This document shows positions 21,931-33,247 of a stretch of 64,000 bases of DNA, piece by piece. This DNA comes from Diphasiastrum complanatum. Lineage: Eukaryota > Streptophyta > Lycopodiopsida > Lycopodiales > Lycopodiaceae. The notes beneath the pieces were generated by a model. That model searched no databases and was not told where the DNA came from. It was given only the letters and a program-made list of their open reading frames with translations. Each line of letters opens with the position of its first letter. Position 1 is the first letter of the stretch. A program made the translations under genes and the position numbers. The stretch spans positions 12,018,741 through 12,082,740 of the forward strand of contig CM055107.1 in the NCBI GenBank assembly GCA_029204225.1, read 5' to 3'.

Positions 21931-22140
21931 CAGGCACTTGTAATCTTAAGCCGTCAACACTCAAGTGTATAATTTCTTTAAAATCCTCATTTTGATGGGC
22001 TACAATTTTATTTTAGGTGTCATAAGTGAAGGTGGATAAGTTGTAGCATCCATCCAAATTCAGATTCAGCCTAGAAGCCTCAAGTCTTGTTTCAATTCTC
22101 GCCTATGCTGCGAGCAACGTTTTCTCAATGTCCATCCTAT

Positions 22141-22218
22141 CCACGTGGCATTCGTTTCCTCAACGTTCATGTTTGCCACGTGGCATTCGTTTCTTCAACG
22201 TTCCTGTTTTCCACGTGG
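22141..22218. promoter_or_regulatory. Three G-boxes in 35-bp tandem repeat
   Basis: CCACGTGG occurs at 22141-22148, 22176-22183 and 22211-22218, exactly 35 bp apart, each followed by CATTCGTTTC or a variant. G-boxes are bound by bZIP and bHLH factors in ABA, light and stress responses. They lie about 440-520 bp upstream of the proposed minus-strand ATG of the Dabb gene, so a promoter role is plausible but inferred. Confidence 0.6.
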
Positions 22219-22382
22219 CGTTTGGTGTGTTGTAGATTTGAAACTAGATGCTTTTGCACATGGCATTTTATGTTCCAGGGATCGGTTTGCAGATTTTTGT
22301 TCACTTTTGTTGCTATTTGAAAGTTGCTTGTTGTCGCTGCATGCAGGTTCATCTGCATTCATGCATATTCATCTGCAAGCAA

Positions 22383-22612
22383 GCTCATCTGCATTCATCC
22401 CACATGCATATTCATACATTTTTTGTTCGTTGTTGGAAAAGACTCCTGGCTGGTCGCTGGTCGCTGCCTTCATGCATATTCGAATATCTGCAAACATGCT
22501 CATCTGCGTTCATCCCACATGCAAATTCATACATTTTTTCTTCGTTGTTGGAAAAGACTCCTGGCTGATCGTTGGTTGCTGGAAGAAAATTTTTAAAAAT
22601 GCAAAAAACGGG
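22383..22612. repeat. 115-bp tandem duplication (two copies)
   Basis: Units starting at 22383 and 22498 share GCTCATCTGC, TTCATCCCACATGCA, ATTCATACATTTTTT and GTTGGAAAAGACTCCTGGCTG with few differences. Confidence 0.85.
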
Positions 22613-22619
22613 AACTGAA

Positions 22620-23100
22620 GGAAAAAAATTTGTTGTCTACTACCTCTGGAATCTTGCTGCCTGCGTGCATGGCAATTCATGTGATGTACATTTGATGGAA
22701 GATCGCGTGGGAATTTATGTATTGTACATTTGAAGGAGGATCGCTATGTAGATTGGTGTTGACATTGCTTGCGTTTTGGAAGAGGATCATATTTCCAAAT
22801 TTGAGTTCACGTTTGTTGTTGTTTGAAAGTTGTTGTTGCCTTTCGCTGCTGGCTGTTGGTATAGGCTTGCGTGCATGTCAGTGTAGGCTTATGTGCGTGG
22901 GATGTCTGCTTGACTGAGAATTCATTTTCACATGCCTTCCATGGATTCACATTGATTGTGTTTTCGAAGAGCAACTGATTTTCAGATTTCCGTTCATCTT
23001 CCTTGTTGTTTGAAAGCTGGTGGACGTCGTTGCATCCAGGCTTGAAACAATTTCCTACGCTTGAATAGGTATTTTGAAAGCCTTTGCTGAATCCATTTTT
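22620..23100. other. Intergenic, no gene recognised
   Basis: GTTTGAAAGTTG-type segments recur (about 22315, 22822 and 23008), suggesting that an ancient repeat unit extends through 22.3-23.05 kb. Confidence 0.4.
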
Positions 23101-23109
23101 CATTTGTGT

Positions 23110-23290
23110 TGCCTCTCACAGTTGCCAATTACCTTCTTAAAGTAGTGAGAATCCAACTTAGGCAGAGGAAATCATCGCCTGTCAAGTGGATTCTCACTAT
23201 TCTATAGTGAAAATTGATTTTCGTAGTTTGTTAAGGCAATGAGAAGCCAATTGAGGTAGAGGAAATCATTGCTTGTGAAGTGGTTTCACA
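23110..23290. repeat. Diverged tandem repeat with inverted 12-mers
   Basis: AGAGGAAATCAT, flanked by GAGAA..CCAA and AAGTGG, appears twice about 95-100 bp apart. AGTGAGAATCCA and TGGATTCTCACT form an inverted pair across the first unit. Confidence 0.6.
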
Positions 23291-24639
23291 TAAGATAGAT
23301 TGGTTTGTAGTTATTGCTTCTTATCAAATAGTTTAAGGTCCATAGCTGCAGGCACAATAACGAGAGTAGTCCATCAAATCTACAATGGATGTATGTATGA
23401 TGTATTCATATAATAAAAAAATTTCTAAACATTTTCAATAACGTGGCAAATCTTATTTTGATATGTAGAAGCACCAGAAATGTTTCAATATGACAAAAAC
23501 CAAGAAAAACCAAGAGTCTGCAAAATGAACTAAGATGTGAATGATATGGGCACAATCTACCTTCTAAATCTTTAATATATAATGTAAGTTCGCCAAACTT
23601 TACCTGAATATATCATTCAACTTTCAAGAGCTCTAGTGACTTTTCTCATAAGATGACTACAAGTTATTTATATCCATTTCACATTGGTAAAATAATTTCA
23701 ATTGGATGCGAACAATCTTTTCTTTGGCAAACTTCAAAGTTCAAATATCATACTGCGAAAATTGTAAGGAGATAGGCATAATTTCCTTCTTGAAAAATTT
23801 GAAGAGGACCACCTCTTCATGGCAACATGCCAACAAAACAATACTGACAATTCTAACTTGGTGTTGTTAAAGCCATCTATTAATCAGCAAACAGATGTAC
23901 GTAAAGACTTCAGAAGAATTTTTCTTTGGTCGACCATATTTTCTACGAAAAAATTTAACAAGTTACTAATGCTAAAAAATTGAATTTACGATAACGAATT
24001 TCATTTGATAACAATTGTTAAAACAACAAATAGCATCTAATAAAAAATCTTTTGTACTAGATAATACGAATAACAATTTACAAATCCAGCCTCATAATAA
24101 ATCTCACTTCATGAATCATAACTAAGTTACTCTAAATTATAATTAAGTTAACGAGTTAATAATGCTAGAAATATCAAATTGTAAGCATGTGTTGTAATTG
24201 AAATATGAAATACAAAATTGAAATCTACTGAATCACATACAGAAATAAAAACATATACTGAAAATTGTTGGAAATTAAGCCTACAGTTGCCTCCGTCTAT
24301 TTCATGATTCTTCTTGCACGTTTATTGATCTTTGATCTAGGGTCAGGTGAAACCTATTTTGGGTTCAAAGTCTACTCATCCAATACCTGCAGGAATCACA
24401 AACTTAGACAGCCAATTTATTTGAAGAACGTCTACAACGGGCTTCCGGCTGATCTCCAGCAAAGAGTAACCAATCCTGTCATAATTTCAAAGTTCAGATG
24501 TTAAGTTCAATAATTTGAAGTCATTGAAGACTTGGCCATCTTCAAGGACTTCCACAAACGTGCATTTAGAACAAGTCTGCAGAAATACATTACTTTCGTG
24601 ACAGTCTGCAGAAATGAACTATGTTTTCAACAACTTCGA
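23291..24639. other. AT-rich, no gene recognised
   Basis: A short frame at 24265-24504 contains a GLPADLQQRV-like segment without identifiable homology. Otherwise noncoding. Confidence 0.4.
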
Positions 24640-24995
24640 CTTTTTCGCATTTTCCTGAAATGCGACACTTGCATAGTTCAAAAGTCTAAAGTTCAAAAGT
24701 TTAACTATTTTTAGCACCTTCGGCTTTTTCGCATTTTCCCAAAAAATGCGAAGAGAGAGAAAACTTCCCGAAGGTCATCTATTTTTAAGGGTTAAATTGT
24801 TTAAGGGCACCTTCGTCTTTTTAAGGGCACCTTCGCCTTTTTAAGGGCACCTTCGCCTTTTTCGCAAAATCCCGAAGAGAGAGAAAATGCCGAAGGTCGT
24901 CTATTTTGAACAAGGAACGTTCCTAGTCACTTCTCAAAATTTGCGAAGTGAGAGAAAACCACTTCACGTTAAATGCGAAGTGAGAGAATTTGTGA
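24640..24995. repeat. TTCGCATTTT/AAAATGCGAA hairpin-rich repeat
   Basis: TTTTTCGCATTTTCC is followed by AAAAAATGCGAAGAGAGAGA, then CGCAAAATCCCGAAGAGAGAG, TTTGCGAAGTGAGAGAAAA and AATGCGAAGTGAGAGAA. CTTCG and CGAAG elements repeatedly face each other, so several small hairpins could form. Related AAAAATGCGACAC/GCGAAAAATGC motifs occur at 28140-28240. Confidence 0.65.
24801..24860. repeat. 20-bp tandem repeat x3
   Basis: TTAAGGGCACCTTCGYCTTT is repeated three times head to tail, differing at one T/C position. Confidence 0.95.
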
Positions 24996-27690
24996 CATCC
25001 TCGTCCGCGTCAATGTTCTTGATTTGTTGACCGTATATATATTGTAAATAGTTGTCACAAAGGCCATATACTTCCAAGTACAACGACTTTCCTAATTAGG
25101 TGACAAACATTCGATGTAATTAATACACGGATGAAATCTATAAATAGATCATCCGAGCACATATTAGACTTTCTACGCAATGCAACACCAAATGAAACAT
25201 CTACTTGAGCATTTGAAACCAAAACAAGTTCAAATATCTATAAAATATAACCAAGTGTTCGTAGACTTAATCTACCATAAAATGTTTCAAAACAATGCAA
25301 GATTGCTATCACAAAACAATGTAGATTGGAAGATAGATAATTCACTATCTTAGAATTTTCTCATAATGAAAAGTATATTAGAAAGCTCCATTATTTATAC
25401 AACTTAGGTCTGACCTGATATTAGGGTTATAAAATCCTTAAAATTACCCTAAACCTACCCCAATTATGACTATAATCAAGGTCCTCAAATTATGTCACCA
25501 TCTCTTGCACCTCTTGACCGAAAACATGATTTACTTCACTAAGTTGCTTGATCTTTGCAATCACTTCTACATGTGGATAGCCTCGAGTTTTGGGCTGATA
25601 AGTACAATGATGAAGAAGAAAACATGCCTATAAATATGTACGTATGACAGTCATGTGGTCAAACAAGTCAAATGACTAAATTACAGTTTTGCCAAATTTA
25701 ACACATGGCATTTTCTTTTTATTCAACTAAATTCAAAGACTATCATAAAGCCAATGGCATAAAGCAGTAGTATACCACTAGCTATATACCATAGTCCAAT
25801 GGTGTTGTTGAGGGCATGAATCATACACTCATCAATGGTATAAAGAGTATGTTGAATCATGTCTCATTTACCGAAGTATTTATGGGCATAAATTGTAACT
25901 ACGGTAACATGCATTCAAAATTGATGTACAATCAAGGTGTTGGATGAAAAAACACCACATCATGTTTATATAGAATCTAGACCAATAGCTAGAATATTTT
26001 AAAGTTGTGGTTGTATGTCTTTGCACAATTCTGACATAACACAAGAAAAAACCCATTCTAGCTCTAAGTCAATATTTGTAAGCTACGATTTTTGATATAA
26101 AGCTTATAAGCATTATAGTCCACTTACTAGTAGAAATATCATCTCTCTCGAATATCGATTCTACGATGTAAAGGGTAAGTCTAAAATTACTAACAACATA
26201 GTAAGCACTTTAGAAATTCAAGATGTCATTTTTAGTCCTTCTCTATGAAAGTCAATGATTTAGAAGAAGAGGAAGAACAACATATTTGTGGATCCTATCT
26301 ATATTATACATATAAGGGGTCCTTATTGAAAACTAGTTCTTTGAGCTAATACTTATATTTAAAAAAATTTGCTCTATCTATCTAGTGATCTCATTCTTTG
26401 GTTGAATCTATTAATTCATTACTATAACAAGTAAATTGATTCTACAGTGGTTTTACCTCTTTATTCAGATTTTCTATCTAAAATTTGCATAAGGTCTTGT
26501 GTTTTTTAAAAGATTGATTTTGACAACCCTTGTTGGATTCACTATTGACCATTTCTTATGTTTTTGATTTACTATTTCTTTGTCCCTTTTTTTATATGAT
26601 TTTTTTGCCTTTCTATAGAAATATATGTACCAGTGTTGGAAAAATTACTTCTTATAACTAGACATATCAGTTACTAAATAGTTAAACATTATTCAACAGT
26701 TGACTATAAAATCTTTCTCTTGATACAATAGAAACAGTACACGATATAAACTAAGAGACATGACACCTCAAAAAGGCTAGCTCAAAGAGGGATAGTGAAC
26801 TAAGTGTGTGCCTCCCACTAAGCCTGAAGGTAGTGACCTGAGATCTCCATCTCCTAGGTACTAGATGTGTACTTGGTTGAAAGTAATAGTAAATAGTTCT
26901 ATTTTGAGGAAAAGAGACTGTCAATCATTCAATACTATCTCATCAATAATGTTCATGTAACAAAAAACCATGTGCGGGGTCTACAAGGCATATAGTACTC
27001 ACACTCTACATGTATATATGTAGTAATCCTACTATGCCATAAAAAATAGCATTGAAAAGTTCTTATCAGCTATGGTCCATGACCATAAATATATAGAATT
27101 AATCCATAAACTATCTACAAATTGAGTTCATTCATAATTTCACAGAAATAATTCTATAGTTTCTACAAAGGGTTCAACAGTGGTGGTGATATAGAGTTCA
27201 TGGTTGTAGACATATTCAATAGGTCCAGGACTTCATCTATGAACATTTGCATTAAATAAACAATCTCCATATTGAGTAAATATATTATAGAGATAATTCT
27301 ATAGTTTCTTTAAGATTGTATGGTAGTCATTGTTGTTTTTATCTTATGGACTTTGTATTATCCTTTAGAGGTATCATGTGTACCACTTTACTAAGGAAAT
27401 AAACCTTTCAAATTTATATAATCCCATGCAAACACCTACTAGTATTTTCAACAAAGGCGTTCATATCAATTTTCTCCATTGCCCCAATTTTATATGCTTA
27501 GGGTGGTTTTCTATTTCTAAGAATTAAACATCTATGATCATCTCACAACTTTGATGGCATTTCATCAAGGACATTCCATTATATTTCTAAACCTTCACCA
27601 TAATTTGAGTCCTCCTCACTTAGTAGAGAAGGATTTCTCTATAGATACATCATCCCATTTAGATCAAGGAATTGGAGCTTGTTTTGATAG
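24996..27690. other. AT-rich, no gene recognised
   Basis: Long noncoding stretch with frequent stops on both strands and no motif I can assign. Confidence 0.45.
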
Positions 27691-27704
27691 AGGTTTCAAA
27701 CGAA

Positions 27705-28073
27705 GCAAATGGAAACAACTATTGGTACCTAGACTTTGGAGCTACATAATACATAACCTTTCACAAGGAATGGTTCTAGCAATTATATCGGTTGAACGTC
27801 ACCAACAAATTCGTTCAACTAGGTGATGACAATGTTGTCCACCATTGGTGCAGGTGCCGCAGAGCTCCATTTCCAAAATGAAATTTAATGTCCACTTCTA
27901 ATGTACTCTATGTCCCTGGTTTGAAAAATAATTTGCTCTCTATGAGTAGGATAACAGGTCTAGGACGTAGAATTGAATCTGATTTTGATTGTTGCAAGAT
28001 TCATGATAGTTCAATGAAGGATCTTGCACTCGGAAGGAGGCAAGGTTACTTGTATAGATTGAGGTACCCTTAA
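27705..28073 (+). pseudogene. Ty1/copia protease to pre-integrase relic
   Basis: The plus strand reads WYLDFGAT-stop-YITFHKEWF, where copia proteases have WxLDSGATxHMT; the catalytic motif DSG is changed to DFG. Frameshifts follow, then SNVLYVPGLKNNLLSMSRIT and, further on, FDCCKIHD and GRRQGYLYRL. These are the strand that follows the protease and the GAG-pre-integrase entry. No integrase or RT follows, and the sequence passes directly into the GCGAAAAATGC repeat. Nonfunctional fragment. Confidence 0.8.
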
Positions 28074-28124
28074 AACTCATTGAGGGTTGTCCCACACTTT
28101 GCCAGAGTCATTTTCCTAACATTT

Positions 28125-28335
28125 GAGGCTCTTTGGAAAAAGCGAAAAATGCGACACTGTGATTTTACACAATTTCTGTCAGGCGAAAAATGCAAAAAAG
28201 GAGAAGCTGCATTTTTCAACGAGATTCCTGACAGGCGAAAAAAGAGACAATTTTATAAACTCCATGTAATTATGTAGACTGTGTAAAAACAATTGTAATT
28301 TTGCAGACTGTGTAAACACACGGGAAAATCCGCAG
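28125..28335. repeat. GCGAAAAATGC / CAGACTGTGTAAA repeats
   Basis: GCGAAAAATGCGACAC, GTCAGGCGAAAAATGC and GACAGGCGAAAAAAG occur within 110 bp, followed by two copies of GCAGACTGTGTAAA/GTAGACTGTGTAAA about 38 bp apart. This is the same motif family as 24640-24995. Confidence 0.65.
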
Positions 28336-29290
28336 AATTGGATAAACAATGGATGAAGATTAAAACCGATTAGTCGATTGGTAAGAAGGAGAATAATCCA
28401 ACACAATGAACTCCCAAATCTCTCTCATCATTGGAATGATTTAATGATAGTACAATGAAGATCTTGTCCTTGGATGAATAACAGATTCAACACATGTTCA
28501 GGTGTTAAATCAACATTAGACTGACCTAAATATGTCAATTTTATCTAGCCATTAGGTTTACCAACCTTGGTAGTTATGTCATGTGTTGCATGTAATTAGC
28601 CCATGAGCTTACTAATGAATTGCCAAACATAGCCATGGAGCTAAATTAGATTAGAACTAGTCAATAGGACAGTTAATAAAGTGGCTCGAATATCCTTGCT
28701 ATAATTGTGAATAGCCAAATTGTAATAATGGTTGTAAGGCTCAATTTAGCTAAATAAGGCCCCAAACTTATAGTAGAGGCACAAATGACCACTATAAATA
28801 GCTGAGGTCGTGCTAAATTTGGAGGCTATTATTCATTTGTCTAATTTTGAACCCTATGTGTTCTCTTGTGTTCTGGAAGCTTCTCTTTAAGAGCTTTCTT
28901 GAATGGTTTGTGGTTCATGTGCCTAAAATCACATGAGAACTATGATCATGCTCTAGAATCAGGCCCCTATCATTTGAATGATCTCCACTCATTACTTTGC
29001 CTGATTTGGTGAAAGTTTGCTACTTTTATCTAGTTTCTTGATTTTTGCCTTCTTTTCATGATTTTTTGTATTTCCATTGTAATTTGATGCTCATGAATGT
29101 ATTAGATGTTTTAATGCTAAGGTTGGCACATGACAAGTTATGTCATGACCAAATTGACTAACTAACCCCTATGATTGGGATTTCTCACATGTGTGAACAT
29201 GTTCTCACATGTGTAGATTACAATATGTACACTAAACTATGTGTTTATCAAGCTTAATATTTGCAAATTCTCACAAGAATCATTACAACT
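28336..29290. other. AT-rich, no gene recognised
   Basis: It may include the interior of the older gypsy element whose integrase end follows, but no frame is readable. ACTATAAATAGC at about 28794 is TATA-like without a recognised gene. Confidence 0.35.
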
Positions 29291-29299
29291 TATCATCGG

Positions 29300-29513
29300 G
29301 GATTTTTTGGTGGTTGTAGTTCTAGCAGCTGTGGACCATGTGAATGATATTTTAAAAGCTAATCGGGAGCATATCAACATAGATACAAATGAAGCAATAC
29401 AACGGGAAAAAAAAGTTTGTGATTTCATCGAGGGAGATTTTGTGCATTTAAGGTTACAACCTTATAGAAACACTAAGCTGAAGAAAAGTCAAAGTGAAAG
29501 ATTGGCTCCAAGA
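29300..29513 (+). pseudogene. Older gypsy integrase C-terminus, cut by insertion
   Basis: The frame 29241-29534 carries VDHVNDILKANREHI, then KKVCDFIEGDFVHLRLQPY and RNTKLKKSQSERLAPR. This matches the integrase C-terminal region of chromoviral gypsy elements (ILKxxLxxAQxxxKxxAD, VGDxVxLKLQPYR, KLxxRYYGPY). Similarity stops exactly at 29513, where the LTR of the 11.9-kb gypsy element begins, so the last GGY residues are LTR-encoded. The continuation (GPYxVxxxIGxVAYxLxLP) is absent downstream, consistent with loss of the far junction. Confidence 0.85.
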
Positions 29514-30330
29514 TGTGGGGGGTATTCCCAATAAAGTGTGAATAAATAAAATCATACAATTAAATGTGTTGCGAGGGCATGGCATCCTGCTTTTATAAGC
29601 CCATGGCCCAATGAGCACGCAAATAAAGTTGTAAATAAAATAAACATGACTTGGGCGTTGGAATTAAAATAAAACTAGAGGCCCAATGTCATTTTTAAAC
29701 TTAGAGATAGAGTTGGGTCCAAATTGGGACTCACATGAATCTTGTGATTTCTAATGTACTTTTTATGAATCCTTGAATCAAGTTGGGTCCAAGATGAATG
29801 GATAGGATCACTGTGAATATTAGCCAATAGGATTGAGGGGCAAGGGCCTTTCCCATTTTATAAAAAGGCACCATTTGTACACTATTTTGATGCTTCATGA
29901 GAAGGAAAAAACTCTACTATTTTTGGAAGAGAAGCATCCTCATTTGCTATTCACTACTTGCTAATGCTCTTGATTGTGTTTTGCATTGCTTTCTATTTTC
30001 ATGATTATTGTTTGCCATAGTGAATGCTTTTCCATTAGCAAGCATAAGGAGCATTTGAGCTAACCTCCACCCTCACTCTGTATCTCTCTCTCTTTCTCTC
30101 TTCTCTTCTCAACCTTGTCTTTTCTATCCCTTCCCTTCACCCAAATCATGATGAATGTTAGTGTAGAGGAGTAGAGTTAAAGGAGAGTAGTGTTAGTGGT
30201 GAGTAGAGTTAAGGGAGAAAGTAGGAAATTAACTAAAAGTAGCATCTATGCATAGTTAGGTACCTATCCAGTGATCTAACCCTTGTTGATAGGCGGGAGG
30301 GCTATACAACGCAAGATCTTCGACCCTACA
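29514..30330 (+). mobile_element. 5' LTR of large Ty3/gypsy element (817 bp)
   Basis: It starts TGTGGGGGGTATTCCCAA and ends CGACCCTACA, one base before the primer binding site. The first ~95 bp match 41356-41451 (TGTTGGGGGTATTCCCAA), about 90% identical by eye, which defines the left edge. CAAGA (29509-29513) is the candidate target duplication, but its partner is lost. A pyrimidine-rich stretch (about 30080-30115) lies in the 3' half. Confidence 0.9.
29859..29866 (+). promoter_or_regulatory. LTR TATA box
   Basis: TATAAAAA, 346 bp into the LTR, followed by GGCACCATTTG. It is the likely core promoter of the element. The truncated 3' LTR lacks it. Confidence 0.55.
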
Positions 30331-30331
30331 G

Positions 30332-30349
30332 TGGCGTCGTTGCCGGGGA
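30332..30349 (+). other. Primer binding site, tRNA-Asp type
   Basis: TGGCGTCGTTGCCGGGGA matches the complement of plant tRNA-Asp 3' end (TGGCGCCGTTGCCGGGGA) except for one C to T. A tRNA-Asp primer is known from plant non-chromoviral gypsy elements such as Athila. Confidence 0.9.
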
Positions 30350-31606
30350 TAGGTTTCCACTAAGTAGTTTAGCTGCATTTTAGCTATTTTCTTGTTTTTT
30401 ATAGAAGTTTAGGTAGATTTTTGGGAGTTTAGAGTTAGTTTTCTGTATTTTTATGTGTTTGGACTGTTCATAGCTAGCGGAGGAGGTGTGAGAGGTTAGA
30501 GGAGACCTTGAACAGTCTCTATGGGCTTGAAACCCAAACCAACCAGCCAAAAAACCCAAAAAACACACCAATCTGTATTTTGGAGGGAAAAAGAGCTTAA
30601 AATCTCATCAGATTTTTATATCTCCGGAATCAGTGAAAATTAACCCTTGCATGACTGGCAGCAACTCCAGGGTACTGTCCCAGACCTGCGTAGAAGCCTG
30701 CGAGAGTTAGTTCCAAGCAGATTGTAAAAATCAGAGAAAAATCATAAAAAATTCAAATAACCCTTGAAAAAATCCAAAAAAATCCAAATTTCATAAGAAC
30801 TCTCGCAGAGCCCTCTGAAGTTCCATCTCAGTGAGACCAGGACACTGAGAAGCTTGCGAGAGTTAGTTTGATATCTAAGAGCCTGTGCAAGAGTTCCCAG
30901 TGAAAAAAAGACGAGAAAGTACCAGTGAACCCTTGCAGAGAGCAAAATTTTTCAGTTCCAGTGGTCAAGAACTCTCGTAGAGGATTTTGAAGTTCCATCT
31001 CAGTGAGACCAGGACACAGAAGAGCTTGCGAGAGTTAGTCTGATTTCAGTGAGCAGAAAATTGGATTTAAGTGTTAAAAAATCACTAGAAAGTGAAGATC
31101 TAGGAAATCCTTCCAGTAAGAACTCTTGCAGACCCTCTCAATCGATTCAGAATGGCAATTTACATCAGTGATGAAGCCTGCGAGAGTTCGTGTGAAGATC
31201 TGGTGAAGATCAAGCCATCGCAGACAGAGAAATTTTCACTTCTTGTGAGAGTTAACTCTCGCAAAGAATTCTATAGTGAGATCTGACCCAGATCTAGCTA
31301 CTGTTAACCTTGCGAGAGTTACTTCCCAGAGATCTGAAAGATATCAAGTTTTTTACCTGCAAAAACAGCTAAAGAACCCTCGCACAACCAACCCTCGGGA
31401 CAAGATCAGTGGAAAGATCTGCGTCAGATCCAACTACTATCAAAATCTCAGGTCAATCGGTGCAAGGAGTAAAACGTTGTCAAGGAAAAACCATCGTGAA
31501 AGGCCTAAAATTCACTTTTGGTCGATCAGATCGATCAGATCCTTGAAGATCCAGATTGCATCCTACTGTATAAGCAAGATCCAATCACTTTGGAACCCAC
31601 CATCGG
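30350..31606 (+). repeat. Gypsy leader with TGCGAGAGTT motif array
   Basis: The leader between PBS and gag carries seven exact copies of TGCGAGAGTT or its complement AACTCTCGCA (30699, 30798, 30855, 31027, 31179, 31254, 31311), plus several one-mismatch copies. Both orientations occur, and TGTGAGAGTT/AACTCTCGCA abut at 31244-31263. A longer direct repeat (30797-30867 and 30969-31039, offset 172 bp) contains GAAGTTCCATCTCAGTGAGA. No coding domain is recognised here. Confidence 0.9.
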
Positions 31607-33247
31607 ATGAATCTGATATCGGGACGATCAATAGCACGAAGGATAGCAAATCAGGCACCACACCTTCCCAGATTAGCAGCTGTGCAACAAGAGGCAGAAC
31701 CGGAACCAGCACCAATGGATCCAATGGGCCAACCCGTACCTGTCGCTCCCTTGCAAACAGTCCGGAGAGTACCACGGATGGAGATACCAAAATGTGACGG
31801 ATTATCAGATCCCATCCGATTCCTCCAGATCTACGAGCAAGCTTGTGAAATCTACGGCGAATGGACACCTACGGAGAAGTTGATGCTATTCCCTATGTCC
31901 TTACTAGCAGTGGCTCAGGATTGGTTTTTCAACCTGTCAGAGGAAGAGAAATCCACCTGGGAAGCTGTTAAAGCAGCTCTCATTACGCGCTTTAAACCAA
32001 GAAAGTTCCTAGAAGACCCGTTTCTCCTGCTGAGCAAAGTCAAGATGGAAAAACGAGAAAGGATCTGGGACTATATTGAACAGGTCAAACATCTACGATC
32101 CGAGTGCAGTGCATTCCTGACTCCCGATCATGCGCTGATCATGTGGTTCCTAGCCGGATTACCACGAAGCATCATAAGAGAACTGAAACGACGGGAGCAG
32201 TACACTACTCTGCAAGAAGCTATGGAAGATGCCATCAGGGAAGATGATGAGGAATCTGACAACGAATATCCTTCCACCCACACTCCTACTCCCTCGATCG
32301 CATCATCATCATCGAACGCATCCACTCTATCCTCAGAACTGCTGCTGGAGCAAATGACAAAATTACACAAACAGCAGATGGAGCAACTTACGGCGTAGTT
32401 TGACCAAAAACTGAAAGTCTTACAAGGAACTGTAGCAGTAACTCCACATCAACCAGAACTAAACCAACTGCAGTATCCTCGACAGGAGAATGTATGGTGT
32501 TCAGTATGCACGCAAAACCATACAATGAACGAGTGTCCAGTCCTAAAGCAAAATCTAAGACTGACACATAGATTCTGCCATCTGTGCAATGCAACATTGC
32601 ACGATACGGCATTTTGCCCGTTTAGCCCTCGGATTGTTCAACATAAGAGAAGTCCTCATCAGACTTCCTATCCTTATCATCAAGGGGCACCCAACGCGGC
32701 ACCAAGGTACGGCGCACCAAATCAACCACAGCGTATGGCCTTACCTGCTCCACCAGGGCCAGCCAATCAACAAGTGGCCCATGTAAACCTGACAGCAGCA
32801 GAACTAGAGATGCAAATGCCACCTTAGCTTGTGCAGCAGCAATGGTACGGACCAGATGAACCATTTATGGATCCTGCCATAAATGAATATGTTTCGACCT
32901 ATGCAGCTCAAACTCAGCAAGGCGGAAGAAATTACGGCTGCTACGCATGCGACGAAGAACACAGAATAGCAGAATGTCCCTACAAGAGACAATACACAAC
33001 CTCTTGCCGAGAATGCAGTTATGGACACTGTTACAAGAATTGTCCATTTAAACTTGGAACCAATGCACCTCTTAACCTCATTGCCATACAGCAACTAGCC
33101 GTTCCAACAAGGATGCCATCGGAAGGTCGACAATTCCACGCTCTTGTGTTAGTTGTTACGCGAGCACAGAAGAGGAAGGAAGTGGTCACTGACGACCAAT
33201 CCTCAACTTCAGTGCCATATCCAAATGTGAGGGAAGAGAGAAGATAG
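31607..33247 (+). pseudogene. Gypsy gag with four zinc knuckles (in-frame stops)
   Basis: Gag forms the virus-like particle that packages retrotransposon RNA. The frame opens at the ATG at 31607. Residues 60-160 hold the gag core: PKCDGLSDPIRFLQIYEQ, LMLFPMSLLAVAQDWFFNL and TWEAVKAALITRF. An acidic-Ser tail follows. After a TAG at 32396 the same frame gives two zinc knuckles (CSVCTQNHTMNEC and CHLCNATLHDTAFC). After a TAG at 32825 it gives two more (CYACDEEHRIAEC and CRECSYGHCYKNC). Three of the four use CX2CX3HX4C rather than the usual CX2CX4HX4C. A further TAG is at 33245. Both TAGs split otherwise continuous coding, so the gene is inactive. Confidence 0.88.

Noticed and set aside
31276-31797. 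173-aa plus-strand frame overlapping the gag start
   Set aside because: It covers the TGCGAGAGTT leader and the gag start in a different frame, without domain resemblance.
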